The notes under the pieces: model-generated | What the model was told of the DNA's origin: nothing | Seen by the model: the letters and a program-made list of their open reading frames with translations, nothing else | The model's database searches: none | In this document: piece after piece, positions 56,823-64,000 of the stretch | How positions within the stretch are numbered: position 1 is the first letter of the stretch | How the letters are laid out: the number at the start of each line of letters is the position of its first letter | Assembly: GCA_015178975.1 (NCBI GenBank) | Contig: WHVD01000029.1 | Coordinates: forward strand, 682,001-746,000 | Source: Hysterangium stoloniferum | Taxonomy: Eukaryota > Basidiomycota > Agaricomycetes > Hysterangiales > Hysterangiaceae | Length of the DNA: 64,000 bases | Reading direction: 5' to 3' | Program-made: the position numbers and the translations under genes

Positions 56823-57513
56823 CTATGACCGCATGGAAGCAGGATTAAAACCGATGTCAATCTTATTTCCATGGGTTCCTACCCCAGTGAGAATGGGCAG
56901 ATTTTTTGTGGGAGCAGAATTGTATAAAATAGTCAACAATGTTGTTCAAACTCACAAGAAGGAAGGCAGATATGAAGACAACCCTTTGCAAGTTCTCATT
57001 GACAAGGAATTATCTCTAGTTGATATCACCAGGGTGAGTAGTTTGACATCATGTTTCGAATCATGAAGAGTGACAAGGTGCTGTTTAAACAAAGTTCATT
57101 GCAATGACACTTTTCGCAGCTGTCATTAATACCGGCAATATACTATGTTAGGTTATAATCTACCTCAAAGCCAACCCAACTTGGAAAGCATGAGTGCAGG
57201 GTGAAATAGACAAGCTCATACAGGACAATTGCCCTGGTGATTCCCCAGATATCCCATCCTTCCTCGCGACAGTGTCCATACATAGATTATTTGGAGGACA
57301 CAACGCAGAGCTTGGAATTGTGTATTCATGAAACACTTCGCATGATCTTCACTGGCACATTCATAAGGCAGAACATTGGGGATGACATTGTCATCTCAGG
57401 AAGACGCATAAAACACGGGACCTTTCTGATGTTCTCCCCAGGTGATCTGCACTTCAATCCTACAATATTCCCGAATCCAGACATATTTGACCCTACCAGA
57501 TTTACATTTTGAA
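56823..57513 (+). pseudogene. Truncated cytochrome P450
   Basis: The region before the I-helix (SILFPWVPTP...) is followed by a 61-bp GT-AG intron (57,034-57,094). The frame then enters FIAMTLFAAVINTG, the I-helix with Asn-Thr-Gly. After two stops (TAG, TGA) and one frameshift near 57,280, the K-helix ETLR and DPTRF follow. The coding stops at 57,513, where a family D LTR fragment begins, so the haem-binding Cys loop is missing. It differs in sequence from the intact P450 at 33-35 kb and belongs to another P450 family, related to fungal sterol-demethylase-like sequences at most loosely. Confidence 0.82.
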
Positions 57514-57952
57514 GTACGATTCAGAATGACTGCTCGAGTGTTTAAGGAAATAATGAGAGAGTCGAATAAACAGAGTAGCACAGATATAGTCTATGTGGAT
57601 CGAGATAATGGTTCAAGTTTCGACTAGTGTAGTTCAAAACCATGATTGCACTGGTAGTTAAGCCCATCTGTGACGGTCGAGATGATACCCCAATCACAAC
57701 TTGCAGGACACTAAGTAGGTGTCTGGGCAAGTTGTGGTTATGGGGTAAAAAGTGTCTGAGTTCTAACTATCAGCTCTAGAATACATAGGTCTGGCACGTA
57801 TGCGCCCACAAGAGTCAATGTACCAAATGCATAGGTTGTCGAACTAAATATATGCATATAATAAAATAGAGAGAAAATAGAAATAATAATGGAAATATAG
57901 TGTGGGCTTGTCCAGACTATATTTTGGAGTATATTTTGCAGTACCTCTCACA
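57514..57952 (-). mobile_element. Family D LTR fragment
   Basis: Reverse complement of D4 from about 49,360 outward, ending CCTCTCACA at 57,952. The left (original 3') end is lost at the P450 junction. Confidence 0.75.
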
Positions 57953-58300
57953 CCAGGCTATCTGACATAGGTTGCAGGCACTATATAAACACTTGGCATG
58001 TCACATATATTCACCAACCCTGCCTTGGATGACCAATCCATGTACCTCCCCCCTTAAGGTACCAAACCTCTGAGGTGCCACCAGTGATGACTTCTGAACA
58101 GGTTCAACCAGGCCTGTCTGTGGCTTATGTAACTCAGGTTATCTAATCAAGTTTATATAATAGCCCCCCACAATCACCCATGTGATCATGTAAGCCAGAG
58201 TTCCCAGGGTCCCTTACTTAAGCAATAACCAACCAGAAATTATTGCATTCAGTGGGAATTGAACTCCTGACACCTTGGCAGCCTGGCATACTTGTTTGAC
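57953..58300 (-). mobile_element. Possible tRNA-derived SINE
   Basis: The minus strand contains GGAGTTCAATTCCCACTG (58,249-58,266), close to a pol III B box (GGTTCGANTCC) as in a tRNA T-arm. It is preceded by a tRNA-like GCCAAGGTGTCAG stretch. No clear A box or A tail was found, so this is tentative. Confidence 0.35.
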
Positions 58301-58775
58301 TTGCCCATATCAAAGCATGCCTCTTTTCCAATAAAGTCTCAATTGACAATTGAATTGGATTCAGATTTCTCAAAGATTGTCAAAGTAGGTTTGAATGATA
58401 TAATGGCCAGATCACTAGTCAATCTCAGGATTGTATTGCTTCAGCCAATTGTTGGAATTGGTGATGAAACCACCCTTTTCCTAGGGGCGGTTCACCCATT
58501 TCCTCACTTTTTCATAGGAAGATGCTAATTGTGGACCATGTTTTCTGAGGTTAATGCATGCCAGAACCAGTGTACACCTAAACTAGCATCCTACCTATCA
58601 TGTCAGAAGGTAATTCACTAACTGACACATTGATTGACAAACAAGTACTATTATTACAAGTCTATTACCCCACTTGTAGATTGTGTATTACAATAAGTCA
58701 ATGCATACTATTTTTAATACCAATTGAGTCCTAATACCACTTGACATGACAAGTCCATATAATGTGGTCATAGGA
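58301..58775 (-). pseudogene. A-family gypsy protease/RT spacer fragment
   Basis: 58,301-58,450 and 58,722-58,775 match 51,040-51,190. An unrelated segment of about 270 bp sits between them, flanked by CCAATTG-type repeats. Its nature is unclear (SINE-like or MITE). No frame is open. Confidence 0.55.
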
Positions 58776-58820
58776 ATGATGGGTAAAGGGGATGTGAAAT
58801 GAATTGGATTTGTAGTGTGT

Positions 58821-60041
58821 TGTTACAACCGGAATTCCCACTGGACTCCAGGCACTAACTTATATGCACCTGTGCCCTACACGCACCAATTGTCAGTTTA
58901 CTGGAACTCCCGCTGGACTCCGTATGTCAGACTTGTCTACGTTCGACTTCATTACATTGTGTTCAGTCACCAGAATACCCACCGGACTCTGTCCCTGTCT
59001 ATGTCCGACCCCATCCCACGCATCAGTGTGAGGAGTATGCTTTTACCACAGTTTCATTATGGTAAAACACTCCTTTTATTTTATTTATATTTTACACATT
59101 TTATTCATATTTTTCTATCCTTTATATTCTTCGAATATTGCACCATTTTATTAGTTCGAAGCTTTGTGTATACTTGTGGGTGCACTCGGCACCAAATAGA
59201 ACTCAGACACACTTTTACCCAAGCACCACCACTCGTAAGACATAAACTAGGTCTACAATGAGCGGCGATCAGGGTAACATGTCAGCTACCACATAGGTAG
59301 CATTATCTGAGCTATCTATGTAACACTTCAGGCCTCAAACTATAGCAGTCAAGGCCTCCACTCGAATCATCCTTCTTCCCATTCTACTCATTTCTTTGTA
59401 TATAGAACAGTCAGAACTTCTACCACTCTTCACAATCAGTCATCGGACCCTGCTTGGAAAACCTGTCTTCCCTCTAACAGAGCCCCATTCCCATTTTAGT
59501 CAAATGACCTGTCACAATTCGGACTCCGCTCCCGCTCTGTTTCCCATTATGGTTTATGATTTGTCACGATTCGGACTTTGCTCCATTCTGTCCTGTTCCT
59601 AACACCAAATTTGGTGTTTACTATTCTCGTTTTATGTTTTGCTAGTTTCATTTCATTATTACTGGATTTGGTATGTTATTCATTCCACAGTCTATATAGT
59701 CTGGCAGATGTTGTACATACAATTTAGTCAGAAAATCAGCTTAGATTCCCCCCAGTAATCTAATACATTTTCCACTCTAAACTCCTACTTGAATCACACT
59801 GCTCACGCTAGTCGGAGCCCATGGGCTTAGGCACATCTATCTCTCTTATCTATCTCAACTCATGACCTCCAACCTACGACCCCTTGACCCATGAACCCCA
59901 CCTGGACTCCCCGGGATTCCCATCTACCTGTCTGAAATTGGACAACACAATCTCATGAGGGCGCAGCCTATAAGCTGAAGCCAAGTCCTACTGGATATTC
60001 TGTGGGTTTCTCTGGAAACCTGCCATGTATGTACCCTAACA
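58821..60041. mobile_element. Solo LTR, family C (copy C3)
   Basis: It starts TGTTACAACCGG and ends ACCCTAACA, with the perfect duplication TGTGT (58,816-58,820 and 60,042-60,046). It is interrupted by LTR D6. Without that, it is about 808 bp. The shared box CAGCCTATAAGCTGAAGCC is at 59,964-59,982. It contains AACACCAAATTTGGTGTT, an 18-bp palindrome (59,600-59,617). Confidence 0.92.
59027..59434 (+). mobile_element. Solo LTR, family D (copy D6), nested in C3
   Basis: 408 bp, from TGTGAGGAGT to CACTCTTCACA, with the perfect duplication ATCAG (59,022-59,026 and 59,435-59,439). It shares its terminal 40 bp with D4. Confidence 0.92.
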
Positions 60042-60093
60042 TGTGTGCTCAGAGTGTCCTATGCTTCATCAACAGTTGGTAGTCAGAAAACAC

Positions 60094-60584
60094 TGATATG
60101 AATTGGATTTTACTCAATAAAGTCAAATAAACAATCAAAGAATATTCAACAATATCAAGTACAGATGCCTCATTTGATGAAGTATTAATTTGTCCTGTTG
60201 ATAAAGCATGAGGCAAAGATAGGACACAGAGACTCACAAATAATTAAGTCAAAGAAGGTCTCAGAAAAATTCAATGATTATATAATACAGTTAATAATAT
60301 AATTATGGTACAGGTTTTCTGACTGACTTCCCTTGCTCCTATCATAGCCCTTTTATGCTATTTATCATTTACCTATGATGATAATATGATATCAGAGTGA
60401 AATCATTAATGACATCAAACTGAGACTAGTCAAAGGATCTCGAAAGACAGTCAAGTCAGAAATCAAGTCAGAAGTCAAGTCAGAAATTGAGTCAAAAAGT
60501 TGAAAAGTCAAAAGAATGTCAAATAAATGTTAAAGGAACATCAAATTGAATATTATCAAAATTTGAGCTTGTACATTTGTAACA
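60094..60584 (-). mobile_element. Family A LTR (copy A2), CpG-decayed
   Basis: It aligns throughout with A1 but almost every CpG of A1 is TpG or CpA here (for example GTCGAATAAAC to GTCAAATAAAC). About 50 bp of element leader sequence lies to its left, as in the copies at 14,801 and 53,605. No right-hand duplication can be tested. Confidence 0.85.
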
Positions 60585-61059
60585 AAGACTACATGAAGAT
60601 CCTGATAAATTAGTATCACAGTAGATCTGGTAGGTTGGTTCAAATAAAGCATATATTAGCCAAATCTAGTTTTGGAATCAGTGAATTGTTATTCATATTT
60701 TAGTAATTGTTTTCACAGAAAAAGAACAGCTTGCAAAAGCAGCTCTCAAAACTTCTTTGCGAAGTAGGGTGCATATTCAAGTAAACTCTTGACTTCAGGG
60801 GTTCTAAGTATTCAGGCTGCACTGAATAATATCAAATACTTAAATTATTCTACCTTGCAGTGAATTGAGTATTTGCACATTTTGATAGAGCATTGGATTC
60901 CTTTTTCCAGAAGATAGTATTAAAATAAGGCTAATACATCACACTGAGCACCATGATGTGATGTATGACTAAAAGCCCAGGCCCAAGGGCTCAGCTCAGG
61001 CTTTGAGGGCTCAGCAGCCTGGGCTTTTGGGCTTTGTGCCAGGCTTTGCAAACTACTAG
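60585..61059. other. No gene; GC-rich hairpin
   Basis: AAAAGCCCAGGC and its inverse GCCTGGGCTTTT (about 60,970-61,030) form a hairpin arm around repeated GGGCTCAG. The rest is AT-rich with no recognised feature. Confidence 0.45.
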
Positions 61060-61400
61060 GTAGAACTTGGCTTCAGCTTATGTGCTGCACTTTCACACAA
61101 TTGTTCTGTCCAATTTCTGACAGAGTGAATGGGTAGTCTGAGGAGTCTGGAAAGAGGGAAGGATGGTAGGTACAAGAGGAAGTTGAGATGGGAGGTCCCA
61201 AAGACTCCCAGTCAGAGGGCCCATGGGCTCCAAGGATATGCTGGGACAAGTTTCACTGATAGTGTACTAGGGAATACCAAGTTGATTTTCTGATTGGATT
61301 GTAACTACAAATTAGTCTAGTTTATATAGACAGGTCATACTGCAATCCCAGCAGAATAGATAAACAAACAAATGAAATGGAAGATGATTAAAGGAAATAT
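61060..61400. mobile_element. Family C-like LTR fragment with shared box
   Basis: It contains the shared box on the minus strand (GGCTTCAGCTTATGTGCTGC, 61,070-61,089) and a downstream CCCATGGGCTCC block like families C1 and C3 in reverse. The ends are not found. Confidence 0.5.
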
Positions 61401-61437
61401 CATTTCCTTCATGATGATTTAGTGGGGAAAGGATAAG

Positions 61438-61568
61438 CTGTAATCAGATATGTCTTGACTGACAACATGGTAGCAGACATGCTTACCAAGCCTCTTACTC
61501 ATGATAAGCATTGGAAATTCATCCATGTGATGGGACTAAGGTCACACTCAAGTGGGACTGTTAATAAA
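61438..61568 (+). pseudogene. Ty1/copia RNase H C-terminus
   Basis: NMVADMLTKPLTHDKHWKF is the conserved end of copia RNase H (ADxLTKPL). It is followed by a short tail and a stop at 61,566-61,568. Only about 43 codons remain. Confidence 0.75.
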
Positions 61569-61615
61569 TAAAAGTATATGTCAGCATGAGCTCACCATGT
61601 CTCACCATCTCATTA

Positions 61616-62308
61616 CAGCTGTTCCGAGTACCGATGGTGGTGTTCAAAATTTAAAAAAAAAAGTTCCACTTTTGACCTACAGACAAATTGTGCTATATGT
61701 CAGGAATGGGACCCAATTAAGACACAGTATTTTGGGGTGTATATGATATAGTAGAGATCTATATATTTATGTATATATTTAGCCTTATGACATCCTATTT
61801 AATATTCAGTGAGATATCAGTGCAATGGTTCCCCTGCATTCGATAATTCATATATTTGCATATAGGTTGGTTGAACTAATACAATCTATTGTATGAGAAT
61901 ATTACCTGAGTTGTGAGGTTTAATACCACCTTTTGAATGAGTTGTGCTACTTACTGTATGCACCCTTGATAGGGGTAGTGTAACTTGTTCAAAAGGTAGC
62001 ATTATGCCTCACAACTCAGGGAATATTTTTATACAATAGATATTATTAGTTCCACCAACCTATATGCAAATATATGAATAATTGAATGCAGGGGAACCAT
62101 TGCACTGATATCTCACTGAATATTAAATAGGATGTCATAAGGCCAAATATATACATAAATATATAGATCTCTACTATATCATATACACCCCAAAATACTG
62201 TGTCTTAATTGGGTCTCATTCCTGACATATAGCACAATTTGTCTGTAGGTCAAAAGCGGAACTTTTTTTAAAAATTTTGAACACCGCCATCGGTACTCGG
62301 AACAGCTG
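61616..62308. mobile_element. Long-armed foldback element (FB2), TA target
   Basis: A 693-bp near-perfect palindrome: arms of about 340 bp (CAGCTGTTCCGAGTACC at the outer ends) around a short loop near 61,960-61,980, flanked by TA. No coding sequence. It has the same design as FB1 but a different sequence. Confidence 0.92.
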
Positions 62309-62312
62309 TAAT

Positions 62313-64000
62313 ACATAAGCATGAGATGCGCCCTGTTTGGTTTTGTTTGTCATTTTCTTTTCTTTTCCCTCAGTCGTTTATGCACTTCGAGGTATGTTGA
62401 ACAAGTTATCATTCCATGTTTGTTCCTCACATTGTATCAGCTAGTTTTTGATAGGTACATAATCGAAATCGGTCGTTTATGTCCTTGTGCGGCTGAGCCA
62501 GTGTTTGGTACCTACATGTGTCCATAGTGATGTCCCTTCCACTTTTCATTCCAATATTGAGATCCTCCGAGTGTATCGCTGTCTGGAGTACACGTAATCC
62601 CTCAATTTAAATTATAACAGTACCAGAAACCTACAGCGAAGGTTCTTAGGATAGTCCAAATAAACGAAAGCACGACTGTGGGGTTGTGGGTCTAGCGTCC
62701 TATGATGCGCTTTGTCTAAACACCCCTAGCAAACCGTAAATATTAAATTTGCCACATCAAAAGGAAGGGCTCGGTTTAACCTCCCTCGTTCAAAAAAATG
62801 TATTTTTACGCTTAAAAAATATCCTAAGATGGATAAATTGGTCGAAAATTGAGGAAGAAAAAAAAAGATTTGGGACAGATTAACTACTCCCTCCCCGCTC
62901 GAACCTCGCCATCCTCTCCAATGCGATAGCCACGCGCCATGCACAACCTCCCAACGGTAGCCGCTGCACTGTGCGTATATCACTGAAACAGAGTCTCTAT
63001 GTTCTCCCGAATTCGTCTGTGATTTGTACTTCTTTGAGCTGAAAGCTTTTCACCTTCGACAAACCCGAGTCCCTCCCGATAAGCATTCAGCAACCAAACA
63101 ATCAATCTTCCCATCGACGAAAAGTCTGTATGGGAACCTAATACAATCATTTTGACAAGTTGTCCTTCGACCCATCAAATGCGTAATCACAGTAGTCGCA
63201 AAGGTGTTTTTTCACCATTCCTCAGAAGCCCTCAATGATGCCGTGTCATCAAGAGTATCCGTCAATTCTTCGGAGATGGGATTCACCAAGAGGGAAGGGC
63301 AGGATGATGTCTGCAGGCTTGAACACGGGCAGCAACAGCTTTCGAATGTTTCTTGGCCATTTGGCAGGAAGCATGGGAGCTTTGCCTCACAATACAATTT
63401 TTTCGAAAAATGTACTGTACTATGATCACTAGCCAAATAAATTTGCGTATTTTTACCGGGACATGGAATGGTTCAACTCAATACTCTCTTGCAATCTTGT
63501 AGGTCTATCGCCTACGTCTTGAAATTATAAAATGAGAGGCTGTCAATAGCGGGGTTCTTCGAGCATAATGGCCTAAATGAGATCATGACAAAAAATCGGC
63601 AAGTTACCATATACTTGCACCCCCGAATATGGTTGCGTGAAACCGCGTATATTGAGGGGCATTCACCAAAGTGCCCGCAATAGGCAATTTTGTGAGGATT
63701 CATCGATGGTTCTCGCGTAAGAGGTAGCGCCAGAACGAGGAGTGAAAGGTCTGAAGGTTCGGTCGGCTAGTATATTCACTTATGATGAGGAAGAACACGC
63801 ATATCGCTTCGCGCGGCTGTATTGTGACCCATTTTCTGGTATTTGCTATTGGGAAAATGCATGATCGCGCAAGCCATAGTTCTGTATCCCCCCATTACCA
63901 GCTGCCATCATTCGTGTCATTGTATTTGGCAGATGATATCGTGTTACGTAAGTATAACAAGGCACAAGTTCATGGACGGTAGTCTGGCCACATGAACACG
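62313..64000. other. Single-copy-looking sequence, no supported gene
   Basis: CpG content is higher than in the repeats and no transposon was recognised. Short overlapping frames at 63,204-63,436 lack convincing starts or motifs. A 68-codon ATG frame at 62,321 has no recognised domain. It may be the flank of a host gene outside the window. Confidence 0.4.

Noticed and set aside
63204-63436. Overlapping 65-74-codon frames on both strands
   Set aside because: No ATG or motif supports either strand. They could be chance frames.
1-64000. tRNA or rRNA genes
   Set aside because: No cloverleaf with both A and B boxes, and no rRNA-like stretch, was recognised. Only a single B-box-like match was seen near 58.26 kb.

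Overview
The window looks like a transposon-rich block of a filamentous basidiomycete nuclear genome, probably a mushroom-forming fungus. The grounds are an intact cytochrome P450 gene with ten introns of 46-61 bp, chromodomain Ty3/gypsy elements, Tc1/mariner transposons, a helicase remnant of the RecQ/telomere-linked type, and heavy CpG-to-TpG/CpA decay in old repeats. The species cannot be named from the sequence.

Layout. 1-23.9 kb is a nested graveyard. Broken Ty3/gypsy gag, protease and RT pieces are interrupted by solo LTRs, Tc1-like transposons, TA-flanked foldback elements, Ty1/copia pieces and a retroposed, A-tailed insertion. 23,887-32,646 is one complete Ty3/gypsy element with identical 289-bp LTRs, a 5-bp target duplication, an intact Gag and an intact Pol. 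32.6-36.8 kb is a small host island: a complete P450 gene on the minus strand (33,230-35,307), two minisatellites directly upstream of it, and a TIR-bounded element. 36.8-62.3 kb is again repeats. It holds a decayed chromodomain gypsy element with an extra 2.5-kb ORF behind pol (38.1-49.7 kb), a second A-family gypsy on the minus strand (50.4-53.7 kb), a rearranged Tc1-like element, a truncated second P450 (56.8-57.5 kb), nested LTRs and a 693-bp foldback. 62.3-64 kb is single-copy-looking sequence with no gene I can support.

How it fits together. Thirteen solo LTRs still carry matching 5-bp target duplications, against one full-length element. This points to repeated insertion followed by LTR-LTR recombination. 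The nesting gives relative ages, and CpG loss among copies of one LTR family agrees with it. Only the young gypsy element and the P450 gene look functional. A 20-bp box shared by otherwise different LTR families, and a roughly 90-residue module repeated four times across the gag/pol frameshift of the young element, are the least explained signals.
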